Assembly (NCBI GenBank): GCA_023055425.1
Contig: JALGPY010000010.1
Location: forward strand, 22,646,363-22,710,362
Length of the DNA: 64,000 nt
Direction of reading: 5' to 3'
From: Linanthus parryae
Taxonomy: Eukaryota > Streptophyta > Magnoliopsida > Ericales > Polemoniaceae
Shown here piece after piece: positions 22,083 through 34,778 of this stretch; the first letter of the stretch is position 1, and each line of letters opens with the position of its first letter. A program made the position numbers and the translations under genes. The notes below the pieces were generated by a model, which was not told the DNA's origin, did not search any database, and worked only from the letters and a program-made list of their open reading frames with translations.

Positions 22083-23700
22083 CAATGCATCCTCCTTCAA
22101 CATACCACATTCCAATCTCAATAATGAAAATCTATCCTCTGGCAGAGGCTTAGTGAAATATCATCAATTTGAAAGTTAATAGGCACAAAAGATATAGACA
22201 CATAACCTTTCTCCACATGATCTTTAATAAATGATGTCTAACATCAATGTGTTTGGTCTTTGAATGCTGTATTGGATTCTTAGTAATGGAGATTGTACTA
22301 GCGTTGTCACACTTGATTGGAATGTATTTGAAGTCAAATCCAAGATCGACCATTTTTTGAGCTATCCATAACATTTATGAGCAACAAGCTCCTGCTGCAA
22401 TATATTCAAGTTCTGTTGTTGAAAGTTATACTGAGTTTAGCTTCTTTGAATGGCAGCTTATCAAGGATGAGCCTAAGAATTGACAACATCCTGAAGTGCT
22501 TTTTCTATCAACTTTGTAACCTGCAAAATCATCATCTGGATAGCCACAAAGAAAGAAATTAGACCTATTTGGATACCAAAGAGCTAAGTATTTAGTACCA
22601 TTGAGATATCTTAAGATTCTTTTGACGTCCACTAAGTGTGACTCCTTTGGATCAATTTGAAATCTAGCACACATACAAACACTAAACATAATTTATGGCC
22701 TACTGGCAATAAGATAGAGCAGTGAACCAATCATACCTCTAAATTCTTTTAGGTTCACACTCTTACAATTCTGATCTTTGTCTAAAGATAGAGTAGAACT
22801 TATATGAGTTTTAGCAACCTTGGAATGAGACATGTTATACTTGTTCAGCAAATTCTTGGTATATTTGTTTTGATGTAGGAAATTTCCTTTCTTCATCTAA
22901 TGAACAAGAAGTCCAAGAAAGAAATTTAACTCTCCCATTAAGCTCATTTCAAACTCCCTGCACATAAGACTAGAAAACTCCTTGGATAGAGCATCATTAG
23001 TAGCACCAACCAAGATATCATCAACATAAACTTGTACTACTAATATATCTTTCTCATGAGTTTTGATAAACATTGTTTTATCGGCCAAACCTCTTTTGAA
23101 ACCATTTTCAAGAAATACTTAGACACTCTTTCATACCAAGCCCTTGACGCTTGTTTAAGACCATTATAAGAATTATCAAGTTTGAAAGCATGATTAAGAA
23201 AATCATCATTTTCAAAACTAGAAGGTTGAAAAACATAAACTTCTTCTTACAAATATCCATTCAGGAAAGCACATTTGACATCCATTTGAAAAGGTTTAAT
23301 GTTCTTGTAAGAAGCAAATGCTAGTAACATTCTAATGGATTCTAACCTGGGTAAAGGAGCAAATGTCTCCTCATAATAATGCATTCTTCTTGATTGTAGC
23401 CTTGAGCCACAAGTATGATTTTTTTATGAGTACCTTGCCATTTTCATCCAGCGTGTTTCTAAATACCCACCTGGTTCCAATCACAGACCGGTTCTTGGGA
23501 TCAGGAACCAAATTCCACACTTTGTTACTCTCAAACTCATTCAACTCACTTTGCATAGCAATAATCCAGTCTGCTTATTATAATGCATCTTTCACATTTT
23601 TTGGTTCTACAAGAGAGACAAATGCATTAAAAGCACACATATTCTTTAATTGAGATCTAGATTGTGTACCAGTAGTTGGATCCAAAATAATGTTATCCAC
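22083..23700 (-). pseudogene. Sirevirus B RT-RNase H (decayed)
   Basis: Collinear with 9037-10614 but in at least five frames. The RT catalytic box is still VYVDDILVGATN at about 23030. The RNase H pieces GYPDDDFAGYKVDRKSTSG (22426-22689) and CDNASTISITKNPIQHSKT (22150-22374) remain. Stops and frameshifts lie near 22380, 22692, 22897 and 23110-23370. The N-terminal piece at 23371-23556 has QSELNEFESNKVWNLVPDP. Confidence 0.88.
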
Positions 23701-23749
23701 TAGATGGGATGTTGAATATTTGAACTTTTTTCTTTGATTCCATGGTTCT

Positions 23750-25300
23750 GGCTCTCTAGGAAGTTTTTCAAGGCCTTGAGAAGTTGATGCAGTAGCTGAT
23801 CTATTTTTGTTGTTTGAGAACCTGTTTCAAAGCTTTAAAAACCTGTTTCAAGGCTTTGAGAACCATCATTTTCAAGGCTTTGAAAATCCTTTATGTGTTT
23901 CCCCAAGTCATTTTTTCTACCATTTTCTGTATCAGCTTCATCATCTGACTCATTCTTGTTCAAATTCAGATCTTCAAAACCTTCACTCAAAGAACCATCA
24001 TTGCTTTCATCAAAGATAACATGAATACTTTCCTCAACAACTTTGGTTCTCTTATTATGAACTCTGTAGGCTTTGCTTGTCATAGAGTAACCAAGAAAAA
24101 TACCTTCATCACTTCTGGCATCAAACTTGCCAAGATTATCTTTGTCATTGTTGTGAACAAAACAAGTGCAGCCAAAATGTTTAAAATAAGAAATACTAGG
24201 CTTTTTTCCTTTAAACAGTTCATAATGGGGTCTTCTTCACAATATGTCTGATCAAGCACCTGTTCAAAATATAGCTTGCTGTATTAACATCTTCTGCCCA
24301 GAAAGACACAGGCAATTAATTTTCCAAAAGTATTATCCTAGAAATATTCTCAAGAGTCTTGTTTTCCTTTCCACTACACCATGATGTTGAGGAGCTCTAG
24401 GAGCTGAAAAATGGTGAGAAATACCATGCTTTGCACATAATAAATCAAACTCTAGTTTCTCAAATTCTCTACCATGATCATTCCTAATAGAAATATGTAG
24501 ATTTTTAGAAGTCTCTAACTCTTTACAAAGCTTTTAAAAATTCAGATAAAGCTTCATACTTTTCTCTAAGAAACATAACCCAAGTATATCTAGAAAAATC
24601 ATCAACAACAACCAGCATGTATTGCTTACCATTTGGATTTTTGACACTCATAGGACTACACAAGTCCATATAAATTTGTTCAACGGGTCTAGAAGTAATT
24701 ACAAAGTTCTTTGGTTTGTAAGAACTTCTTGTCTATTTACCCTGAGCACAAGTTTGCATACCTCTTCATCCTTTAATTTCATCGATGGCAAACCTCTCAC
24801 TAAGTCCTTAGATACCAATTTGTTCAGAGTATGCATACCGATGTGCCCGAGTTTTATGTGCCAAAACTTTGAATCCTCTTTCAAAGGTTTGATGCATTTT
24901 AGACTTTTACATGCAACATGGTTAGTATTCAATGAATATACATTGTTTGACCTAGGACTAGTGAGGATGCAATCACTAGAATTCTCATCTTGCACCACAC
25001 ATTTCTCCATATCAAATATTACATTGTTTCCTTTATCACAAAGTTGAGATACACTAAGCAAATTAAACTTCAAACTATCAGCTAAGTAAACATCAGAAAT
25101 AGAATGTGCAGGATTAGAACAAACTTTACCAATGCGAACAACCTTGCACTTCCCTTTGTCACCAAGTGTAAGTTTTCCTCCAGATTGTTCTTATAGTTCA
25201 GAAAACAGAGAACTTTTACCACTCATGTGTCTGGAACAACCACTGTCCATAATCCACTTTTGATCTTTATTCTTGGTGAAAACCTGGATATACCAATCAA
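23750..25300 (-). pseudogene. Sirevirus B integrase, pre-integrase and protease (decayed)
   Basis: 23835-24083 matches the integrase C-terminus (TSKAYRVHNKRTKVVEESIHVIF). 24200-24660 carries the core in fragments. 24699-25073 has the protease C-terminal half and the pre-integrase motif FWHIKLGHIGMHTLNKLVS. The protease active-site area lies near 25240 in another frame. The order matches Sirevirus A exactly. Confidence 0.82.
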
Positions 25301-25309
25301 TGCCATACC

Positions 25310-27018
25310 CAGCTTTTAGACCATGTGTTGTATTTGGAATAATACTAAGGATCAACCATATTAGGAGGTCCGATCCATTTTGGAACCCATATTTGACCTA
25401 TATGTCCCTTAAGATGAAAGTGAAAAGTGTTCCTTGTTATGTTTCTTATAAAGGGATATGTCAATTTGACATGACCAAGTTTACCACAATAGAAACATTT
25501 AGGATAATGTTTACGTCTAGCTTTCACAAAACTGGTGTTGTTCTTTCTACGAAAATTTGGATTATATCCAATACCATGTTTGTGAACTGAAATTAAACTT
25601 CCTCCAAGCATCAAGTTGAGGTTGTCTTCTGAGCTAGAAAATTTAGTCAAAACTTTCTTTGATTCCCCAAGCTTCTGAATCAGTAAGATCTGTTGTTCCT
25701 CTAATTCATTATGCTAATGTTTTAGAGATAATTTTTGTTCATTTAAATAAGTGTTTTCTGATACAACTTCTTGAACCTGAGTTTTCAAGGCTTTGAAAGT
25801 ATTTCCCAAGGCTTTGAAATCTTTGTCACACTTTTCCAGAGAAATTTCAAGGATTTTGTTTTGACAAACCAAATTCAAATTTTCTTTTGCTTGCTCATGA
25901 ACATTTACCTTAAAATATTTTATCTCATGTTTATAACTCTCTTCATTCAAAAGCATACTTTTCAAGATCTAAGACATACATCCGAGGATCTAGACTTTAA
26001 ATATTTCACCATTACCTCAATGTGTTTTTCTAAGTTTTCATTCTCATCATGCTCAGCTATAAGACACAAGTTAGCTTGATCCTCTTCTGAGTCTGAGTCA
26101 CTAGTGGAATCAGAATCACTCAAGGGTGCAGCCACGAATTTCTTCCGTTTTGTCCTTGTCCTTCTTTGGATAATGCTTATTCTTCTTGTGAGAACAATCT
26201 AAGACTAAATGATCTGCATCACCACACTAAAAGCAGTTTAGTTCATTAGGTTTGTTTGAGTGGGAGAAGGACTAACCTTTGTACTCCTTAATACTTGATG
26301 ATCTAGACCTGTATCTTTTCTAGTCCTTGTGTCTAAAGTTTTTCTTCATCTTGAGAGTCCTTGTCAAGGCTTTGGAAATCAATGAAAAAGGATCTTCATC
26401 ATCTTCCTCCTTTTCAAGGCTTTGAATCTGCTCACTCTCTTAGCTTTGAGTGCCAGATTCTTGACATTTCCAGAGAGTTATCCATCCACTTCATTCATGG
26501 AAATTTCATGAGTGAGGAGCTTTCCCAGCAAGTCATCCATTTGAAGAGTGAATAAGCTCTGAGCCTCTTCAATTGCTGTTGTCTTTGGTTCCCATTTAGC
26601 CTCTGGAAGACTTCTCAGTATCATCCTGACTTTTTCTTCATTTGAGAATGACTTTCCCAAAGACTTCAGATTGTTGACTATGTAAGTGAACCTCTTGAAT
26701 ATGTCCTTGATTAATTCAACTGCATACATATTGAATAGTTCATATTGTTTCAGAAATATGTTAGTCTTTTTCTGCTTGACTGGGCTGGTTCCTTCAAATG
26801 TCACCATCAATTTTTCCCATATTTCCTTTGCACTCTTGCAAGTAGAAATCATGTTAAACTCATCTGCACTCGGGGCACAATACAGTAATTTCATAGCTAT
26901 ATAGGTTTTAGAAAGCTTTTCTAATTCAGTAGTAGAAAGAGAGTCTTCAGATTTGAGAATTTTAATCCCCGCTCTTTCTGTATAGAAGGTATGAGTTCCA
27001 TTCTGGATAATAGACCAC
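25310..27018 (-). pseudogene. Sirevirus B gag, main part
   Basis: 26478-27018 holds the gag core (WSIIQNGTHTFYTERAG, FTYIVNNLKSLGKSFSNEEK, MILRSLPEAKWEPKT). The first knuckle near 26170-26240 has a stop in place of Glu (CF then stop). The second reads CFYCGKLGHVKLTY, losing its last Cys. The acidic coiled-coil segment at 25714-25965 again contains two FKAL units over palindrome copies, aligned with those of Sirevirus A. The upstream part of the reading frame was cut by the solo LTR at 27019. Confidence 0.85.
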
Positions 27019-28484
27019 TGATAACTCCGTTTTGGAGTTATATTATTCCTTATTTTTGCTATGTTTTGCGTGCTTATCATGGAGAATTTAATCGTCTTTG
27101 AGCGCTTTGTGCTAAAATTGTGAAAATTGAGTTTTTGAGCGTTAATCGTTAAATCCGGGCGTTTCTCGTATATTTTGTTGCTTTTATTGTGATATGATCG
27201 CGGGTTCGTGTTTCGTGTTGTGGTTGGCAGGAAATAGGGCGCGAGGATCAAAGGTGGTAAAGAAACGAGCTTCGGAAACAAAGAAAGCAAGGAAAACTCA
27301 AGAAAAGAAGCCAGAAAAAAGCTAAGGCAGGAACTCTTCGCACGAAGAGAAAAGCTCTTCGCACGAAGAAAAGACTTAGCCAAAATTCCAGTTCTCTTCC
27401 TGTGACATGATGCTGTCTCAAAATAGGAGGACTTTTGCAGGAAGACTTCAGACAGAGTAGACAATCTCTTCGCACAAAGAGAAAGGGTCTTCGCACGAAG
27501 AGTTCGCCCGGAAAGCTAGAAACGTCCGGGGTCTTTTTGCAATTATTAGAAACTTTGTTATATTATTCTAGGAACGTATTTAAGTGTGTTAGGACGACTT
27601 TTTGAGTAGTTTTTCACGTGAGACACATCTTTTGGAGATCAAGGAGCTATTGTGAGAGCTTAGGAGCTTTGGATCATCCGTCTGGATTCTCAACTCTTCT
27701 CTTTTCTTGATTTTCATGCTTAAACTCATGAGACTTATCGTTTTGAGTATGAATATGAGTAGCTAAACGTTATTTGCTGGGAACTCTCGTTTGGTGTAGC
27801 TAGGGTTTGATCTAAATATCATGTTTTGATGATTGTGATTCATGTTTTAGCTTAATCTCACGTAATCTTTCATTATTATGGATTATTCACGTTTGTAATC
27901 AAATTATCTTTGCGAGTAGCTAACGTAGAGATAAACTTAATTAGTTTTCACGCGGTAACTCCGTGAGAATTAGTCGGTAAATTGAATAATTCACCTAGTC
28001 GAATCAATGTTTGGTAACTCGACATCGTTAACTAGGATCGTTAAAGTAGAAGTGTGGTTTTAATGCATGCTTTAAGCTAGAATAGACTTGGTAACTCGGT
28101 TGTTTTGGTTTAAAGATAGTAAACTTACTTGGTAACTCGGTGGGTTTAATATTGCTTGATTGATAGTGAAAGATACGTGGTTGTTTTACAAGTCAAAACA
28201 TAAATTTAGCTCAACCTAGTGAACCTAGAGAATTCCCGGTGTTTTTCCCTGATATTACAAAAACCCTAAAATTCATTTTTTATTAATCGTGAACTATTTC
28301 ACTTGGTTAATTGAGAATATTGCGTTTATTTTTAGTAGAAATTAGATCAAAACACAAATTGCGACTTACCCACATAAGGTTTAGAACAATAATTAATTTA
28401 AACAAAGTCCCTTGGGTTCGAGAACCCGGATTTCCGGTTTATTACTACACACGACAGCTGTACACTTGCAGTTGGAACGTGTCA
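27019..28484 (+). mobile_element. Athila-type solo LTR in Sirevirus B gag
   Basis: 1466 bp from TGATAACTCCGTTTTGGAG to GTTGGAACGTGTCA, flanked by a perfect 5-bp TSD ACCAC (27014-27018 and 28485-28489). No internal region or second LTR is present, as expected after LTR-LTR recombination. It starts with ATAACTCC and GGAGTTAT around a 5-base loop. It splits the gag codon series between EMW and SIIQNG. The frame at 26478-27464 runs into it and is chimeric beyond 27018. Confidence 0.92.
27326..27510. repeat. Near-palindrome CTCTTCGCACGAAGAG cluster in solo LTR
   Basis: At least four copies, in pairs near 27330-27372 and 27464-27503. The arms CTCTTCG and CGAAGAG are complementary around a central CA. 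This is the same design as the Athila A repeat but with unrelated sequence. Confidence 0.8.
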
Positions 28485-28619
28485 ACCACATCTCGACGTC
28501 TTGATCTATGATAAACATCTTCATCAGAGATCTCCAGTGCACAAAGTTATCTCCAAAGATAGAAGAGGTATGTTTGCTGCTTTTCCCTGTGAGAAACCAC
28601 CTTCACCTACATTACTCAT
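28485..28619 (-). pseudogene. Sirevirus B gag N-terminus
   Basis: It starts at 28619 (MSNVGEGGFSQGKAAN), parallel to the Sirevirus A gag start, then shifts frame near residue 20. In the second frame it continues through MKMFIIDQDVE to the solo LTR junction. Confidence 0.85.
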
Positions 28620-28654
28620 GATCACAAAATTGTTAGATCTAAAAAGTGATACAT

Positions 28655-28666
28655 GCTCTGATACGA
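28655..28666 (-). promoter_or_regulatory. Sirevirus B primer-binding site (one mismatch)
   Basis: Minus strand TCGTATCAGAGC, against TGGTATCAGAGC in Sirevirus A. It lies two bases inside the LTR. Confidence 0.8.
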
Positions 28667-28668
28667 AT

Positions 28669-28861
28669 ATAAGTGTGTAAGTAGGTAACAATACATGATC
28701 AAATATACTCTAGAAGGGAGGGGGGTTGAATAGAGTATGGCAACTTTTGCTAAAATAATGGTTTTAAACATAAAAAAATGTTTGTGAAGTTTTCCAAAGT
28801 TTTGAAATCAGTTTCAAAGCATTGAACTGAAACCATAGAGTTTATAAACTCTGAAGATTTT
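28669..28861 (-). repeat. Sirevirus B LTR, part 1
   Basis: Contains the Sirevirus LTR box CTAGAAGGGAGGGGGGTTG at about 28711-28730. It runs to the Athila B insertion (TSD ATTTT, 28857-28861) and resumes at 38048/38053. Confidence 0.85.
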
Positions 28862-31554
28862 TGATAACCCCGTTTACAGTGTTATATTTACAGTCGAAAG
28901 ACAACCGTTTTGTGTGATTTCCGGTTAAAATACATTATATTTACGCTACGATTGCGACGAATTCGTGATTTAGAGCTTAATGTGCTTGTTTGATTAGTCC
29001 GGCGTTTTCTAGTTGATTTGAGCTTTTATTGTCACATTTTACGCCGGTATTTGTAGTTGTGTAATTCTCAGGTACCGGAGGTTCGGAGCGTAAATTGGAA
29101 CGGAAGACGAACTTCGGAACACGATGAAGCTCAAAAATTGGTTTGAGGAAAATGAGAACAGAAAATAACAAAGTTGCTGTAACCAAGGCCATTTTACCAT
29201 CCACCATTTACACCACCTGCAATTACCAAACCCTTAAATCAAATCCAATAAACCTTCGCAACAACCTCCAAATTACACCACAATCACCATTAACAACTAA
29301 TACCCATCAGCAAGTACCTTCAACCACCAATTAAACTAATTCCTTCACCTAAACCAACTACAGTTACACCATTGCTACAACTTCAATGCCTAGACAACAC
29401 AACTACACAAACAAATCACCATGAACCATTTCTTCACCATTTCTCATTACATAACCAACACCATTATTCCATCAAAACAACTTGAACATCACCGAAGCCT
29501 CATTGTCACAAGCTTGCCTTCTTTCCTCCAACACTACAAACCCAGTACCAACGCCAATTGACCAACATCACCCAATTTCACCATTTCACCCTCAACTTCA
29601 TCACATCAGACCACTGAAACAAACCTGGACCCAGAAATGTAACCACCTGCTCATATCTCCTACACCAAAACAAGCCCCTGCCATCACCATCACCCTCTGC
29701 AAACCAGCCACCAGAGCCATCATCACCACTGCTCTCCCCCGAAGCCTTCCCTCCCTTCTCCTTCGACCACAACCTCAATAAAAATTACCAAAATCACCTA
29801 CATATTAACCCACCTATCTTTACCATTGCAAACAACCAAATCAGACCCAATCGCCTCCATTACACCCACTGATTTTACCAGCCAAACGAACCCAATAGCA
29901 ACCTGTTACAGACACACAAATTACCTACAAAAACCCCCATTATCCAACACCATAACCCACCTGCACACACCACTTTAGCTTGACACAATCTGCAACCAAA
30001 ACACAAAAAAACCCACCTGCACCGCAGAGACCCATCATCGGCCCAAAACAGAGCCAAGAGGCAAAACGGAGCAGCGGAGAAAGAAGGAGAAGAAGCACCG
30101 GCCTTCTCTGCAACCCAAGACCGCAAGAATCAGAGAAGAACCCAGAAGACAAAATCGCAAAACAGAGCAAGAGAAGAAGCAGCGGACAGAGAGAAACCCA
30201 TCAGAGCCAACAATCGAAGCCAAGATCAGCCAGCAACACAACAAGAACAGAGAGAAGAAGGAAGAACCCAGTAGAACAGAAGTCTCTTGGCGCCTACAAA
30301 GCTGGGGCATAGTGAAATATCGCAGAACTAAAAGGAAAAAAGAAGCTACGGGTTTTATTTCAGCCTAGTGTTTATTGTGACTCCCACAATCTTGGAGGGT
30401 TTATTGTGAATAACAAAGAGAGATTACTCCAAGTCTTTTACGGGGCCTGTTATGTGAGACAAAAGGGGCTGATTATCATTCTGCATCATTCATCAAAACA
30501 CGCCATTCAACAAGAGAAGGAAGAAGACGCACGGAAGAGAGGATGACGAACGAGACGGAGCTCGGATTTGCAGTTTGTTCTTTCTCTTCTCTTTATTAAT
30601 TGTATGAAGAAACTCGTATTGTTTATCTATTTTATGAATAGTTAAATACTTTTGCAAGGTTCTATGGAGATGAACCTAGAGTTTATGCACTAGACAATTT
30701 TCCGGATTAAAGTTATTGATTCATGTTTCGATCCTTTTAATTGTATTGTTCTTCTTTGATAATTGTATATCTTGATCACTATGGCTATTGACACGTCTTA
30801 GGTGACAAGAACAACTTTAGGAAGATGAATCAATAGATTAGTTGAATCGTAGCTTAAAGACTATTGACTAGTTAGTTGGATTGATTGTTCTGAACTTAAT
30901 TATTAGCGTAAAAGGAGTCGCGTACCAGTTATGCTAGCGTTGTAGGTGGGTGCTTGAGAGGGAGTTTACCTAGATATGAACGAGAACAAGAAATTAGTCC
31001 CAAATCATTGAGACTGAGAGGTGAGATGATAGGACTAGTCATGTGAGGGTATATTCGATTTTTTAGCGTTAGACTTGGGAATTGGTGGACCGATAGGACC
31101 CAGTGATCGTCTTAACGTTAGGAGGTTAGAACCGTATTGGTAGACATCGGTGGACCGACAGGACCCGTAGTCAATTGATAGGTAGAACGACATTAGACCA
31201 GCGGAGATTGTCAAAGCTATTACCCGACACAACTAATTAGATGATAGCGTGTTTAGTACTATATTGGGAACTGTATAAAAACCTAGGGGATCCATAGATC
31301 ACCTAGTTGTTCTCCATATTTTATCATAAAAATACAAAAATATTTGTTTAGTTTGTTTATTTGATTTCAGTCACTTGTTTGAGGGTGGCGACTGTTTGAA
31401 TCACGATACTCTTTCCTCCCTGTTACAGTACTCTAAATAATCAACTAATTAAATAATCCCATGCTTGTCCTCATGGGATCGATAACTCGGGGTTGAAATA
31501 CCACCCTATATTACTTGACCGTGCACTTGCGTATACACGTAAGGAATCGTGTCA
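28862..31554 (+). repeat. Athila B 5' LTR
   Basis: TGATAACCCCGTTTACAGTG...GTGTCA. ATAAC and GTTAT close to the tip can pair. The middle (about 29150-30300) is a strand-biased C/A-rich stretch, which creates long spurious frames on both strands (29482-29781, 29980-30312 and others). No coding similarity was recognised there. Confidence 0.9.
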
Positions 31555-31560
31555 AGTTTT

Positions 31561-31577
31561 TGGCGCTGTTGCCGGGG
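31561..31577 (+). promoter_or_regulatory. Athila B primer-binding site
   Basis: TGGCGCTGTTGCCGGGG, seven bases after the LTR end, is the Athila/Tat-type PBS with one change from TGGCGCCGTTGCC. Confidence 0.9.
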
Positions 31578-31902
31578 ACAGCGGTAGATTATTTAGTTAG
31601 GAGTTAGTTTAGAGTACTGTTGTTTTTGTTTTTATTTTGTTCTCTTTTCTATCTCTGTGCTTCACGGGTGTCTTGTGAGTTTTTTTTCTCAGGAACATAG
31701 GAAGCAGGAGATTATACTAAGCATGTGGAGCGAAGATTATTATTCTGGTCCCCCCTACTGTTTCTACTGCAGGGGTAACTGTGTAGAAGAGGACGAATTC
31801 ATAGTTTGGTGTTATCGATAACGTATTTATCATGATAATAGAGACTCGTGCCGATTTCATACACTTCAGCTTCTACGGCACCAAGAAGACTCAGGAGCGA
31901 GT

Positions 31903-32872
31903 ATGGCAGAACGACGTAGTATTATGGAGGACATCCAAGTGTGCTCCATCTTTTTGTCCATTGCTGCACAATTACCACAAGAGGATTCAACCATAGGTAG
32001 GGAATACGTGAGGGAGATGATGGAGAGGATAAAGAAACGTGTAGAAAAATCGTCAATGGCAGGGGAATCTAGTGTTCAAGAACCACAAGAGGAGCCCTTG
32101 CCACATGACAACGAGCCTCATATTGAACCTTCATCATCACCGCCACAATTGGAAGAAGAGATACCTGAGCTAAGCGAAGAATGTAGTATCCAGGAACCAT
32201 TGGTGGACTCTGGTATTTATGAGGAATCAGACTCGGATTCCGACTGGGGTGAACCTGTGTGCCCAAAGATGAGAGGACCTGCCGTATTGCGAGCCAAAAC
32301 CGCAGAAGCCCTCACTTCCTTGGCAAGAATGGGAAGAATCCAACATTGGAAGCCTGTGGTGTGCTGACGATGAAGCTGGTGAAACACTTGCGCTTAGTGC
32401 TATTGAGGTAAAAGCCCCTACTCATACTTTTGAAGAATTATCTGTATCTCATATTAATCAAGCCTGTGATGAGTTGTAAAGACTTGTGTACGGAGATTCT
32501 TATGGGGAAGAACGTGATGAGAAACTTCGAATCTCTTGTTCTATGGGCGATTCTATTGATCATCCATATGCCATAGTCAAGGAGTTGGAAGTCAGCAAGT
32601 GTGGGGGTGCGGATGAATTGCATGGGTCATTTGAAGATCATCTAGCACCAAGGAGGTACTACTGGGATGAATTTATGGAAAAGGATGCATGTGATCCCTG
32701 TGGTACTTTGTGGAAGTTGATCAAGAAGATAAATTGCAAGATGAAAAAAGTTAGCTTCTACAACTCTCTACCATCTGCACAGCACAGGGGTGCACTTGAA
32801 GTTATCGAGAAAAGATGGTGGAAGAAGAAGAAGTGGAGGGATAAAGCAGTCTCCACCATCCTTTTCGGTTGA
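31903..32872 (+). pseudogene. Athila B internal ORF of unknown function (one frameshift, one stop)
   Basis: An ORF of about 320 codons that I do not recognise. 31903-32367 starts MAERRSIMEDIQVCSIF, is rich in Glu/Ser/Pro, and contains EESDSDSDWGEPVCPKM. After a frameshift near 32355-32363 the reading continues (ADDEAGETLALSAIEVKAP, FEELSVSHINQACDEL) to a TAA at 32477. It then runs in the same frame through 32486-32872 (DSIDHPYAIVKELEV, FEDHLAPRRYYWDEFMEK, LWKLIKKINCKMKK, RWWKKKKWRDKAVSTILFG). It is acidic overall with a basic C-terminus. It occupies the gag position, but no gag, protease or CCHC motif is visible. Right after it comes the block GCGCTGCATGGGAGGCAACC that follows integrase in Athila A. 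Confidence 0.6.
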
Positions 32873-34778
32873 GGTAACCGGGTCGGGCTGTTGACCTTAA
32901 ATTACAAGCGCTGCATGGGAGGCAACCCAATGTAAAGTAGGATGTTATTTGCTTTATTTATGTTTTAGCTCTCCATACATGATTTTGAGAGGTGAGAAAG
33001 AGAGACTGATGAGTTGTCTAGTTTTGCAGGTAATGTTAGCGAAGAATATACCCCAATGTGCCATGACACATTTGACCCACACGGGGACTCTTGAGGGAGT
33101 TGGGGATTTTTCGTGCATTGTTGTAGGATGGAGCAATCTACCCCGGTGAGCGAGGCACACACGACCTTAGGGGAGATACATTGTAGCATGATGTAGCTTG
33201 GGGATTGCTCAGATGATTTTCATCGGCGCATGACTTTCTACGGTCCACAAGACCCCTTCTTGTTGCAGTTTCACAGCACGGTTCCCATGTAGTTCCGGGA
33301 ACCTCAGGCATCCCTTACTCTCTCGTCGTCTACATTTGAGCAGTCATTTTTTAGATCCACCGCCAACACATTTAAGCGAGGATATCTCTTACTTTATCTC
33401 TAAAATTCGTTGAGGACAACGAAACGCTTAAGTGTGGTTTATATTTTACTAGATATGTCTGTTTGCATCGCCAGTTACACGTAGTTTGTGTAGTATTGTA
33501 GTATGTCTGGTTAGTCGTGTTTAGTATATAGTGTCGTATTGTGTTAAATTTTAAAATTTCTGCATATGTCTGCACTTTTACTTTATTGAGTCACGCTACC
33601 CAATCTATGTGGATAGTCGAGTTGGCCAAAGCATATAGAGTCTAGGAAAAATTGAAAAAAAAATGAAAAAAAAAAAATAGAAAAGTGAAAAATCCAAAGA
33701 AATTGAATTTTTTTTAGAATAAGGGCAATTGATGAAGCTTGAAACTGAAGAGAGTTCAGTGAAAGAGTCTCTGAGAATAGGAAGCGACGTAGTAGGAAAA
33801 CTTTAATTTTTAGTATCTTGCGCACCTGTTTCACGAAAGGATGTCCCGGGTATTCAGAGAATGTGGAAAGTAGACGAGGGCATGACTTTAGTTCCTTTAT
33901 TGTGCTAGGAAGATTTAGTCCTGAGGTAGTTGAATAGTCTTTTTTCGGTGGAAACATGTGGCCTCTTGTAAATCTGGGGTGGACCTTCGTGTAGAGTCCG
34001 TTCCATGTGGTACACTGCTTTATCCTAAGTGAACTTAGGGAGTGTACACCACCATCCCTTAAGGCGGTTTCAAGAGCTAACCGAAAAATCCCACACTTAG
34101 TTGCTCTAAATGCACGGTTGAAAAATTAGAAGAGAATGAAAAACAAAAGAAATTATTATAATCTTCTCTTGGATTAGATACGGTGAACAACCTAATGTGC
34201 CTCCATTCACGCGGGGAATTTGGATTCAATCCAATTAGAGAAACTATAGAAAATTAAAGTCAAGCCGTATTACACGGAGTGTGTCTCCAATCAATGGGAC
34301 AATTTGCATTCAATGCAATAACGGCTAAGAGGGTCTGAAAACCTCAAATGACTTGGCGAAGAAAGACTATCTTAGTATTAAGGATGCCTAGACCCTCTGA
34401 GCTAAAGACGTGCCCGGATCTTGGTTTGAGTTTGGTGGATGTTTTGGGACCCCTTAGTGAGCTTGTTCGTAGGATCATTCTACTCTTAATTTCTTGCTAG
34501 TGGTTGTGTGAATTTCGAGAGAGACTTGTGAGAGCTTGATGATTTTGGTTAGTGATAGCGAGATTGCCCGATCTCTAAAGAAAAAGAAAACAAAAATTGG
34601 GTTATTTAAACTTTTGCATTGTTTAATATCGAATGGCATTGTATAGAGCATGTAGATTGCATAATCGTGTGTGTGCGTTGTTTGTGTCACGTGGCTAGTA
34701 AAACGTATGCAATTAGGTGGATTGAAAATTATAGTGTGGGAGTTTCGAGATTTTGCTCGGGACGAAAGACTACCATTT
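32873..34778 (+). other. Athila B 3' noncoding region
   Basis: It starts with the conserved Athila block (32908-32929). It contains the phrase GAGGACAACGAAACGCTTAAG near 33411, typical of this superfamily's 3' region, and A/T-rich low complexity near 33650-33720. The last bases before the LTR, GGGACGAAAGAC near 34760-34771, are the best PPT candidate. Small frames are not convincing. Confidence 0.6.

Noticed and set aside
29482..30312. Long overlapping frames on both strands in the Athila B LTR (and copies at 35340-36906)
   Set aside because: They arise from strand-biased C/A-rich LTR sequence, change frame between the two LTR copies and show no domain.
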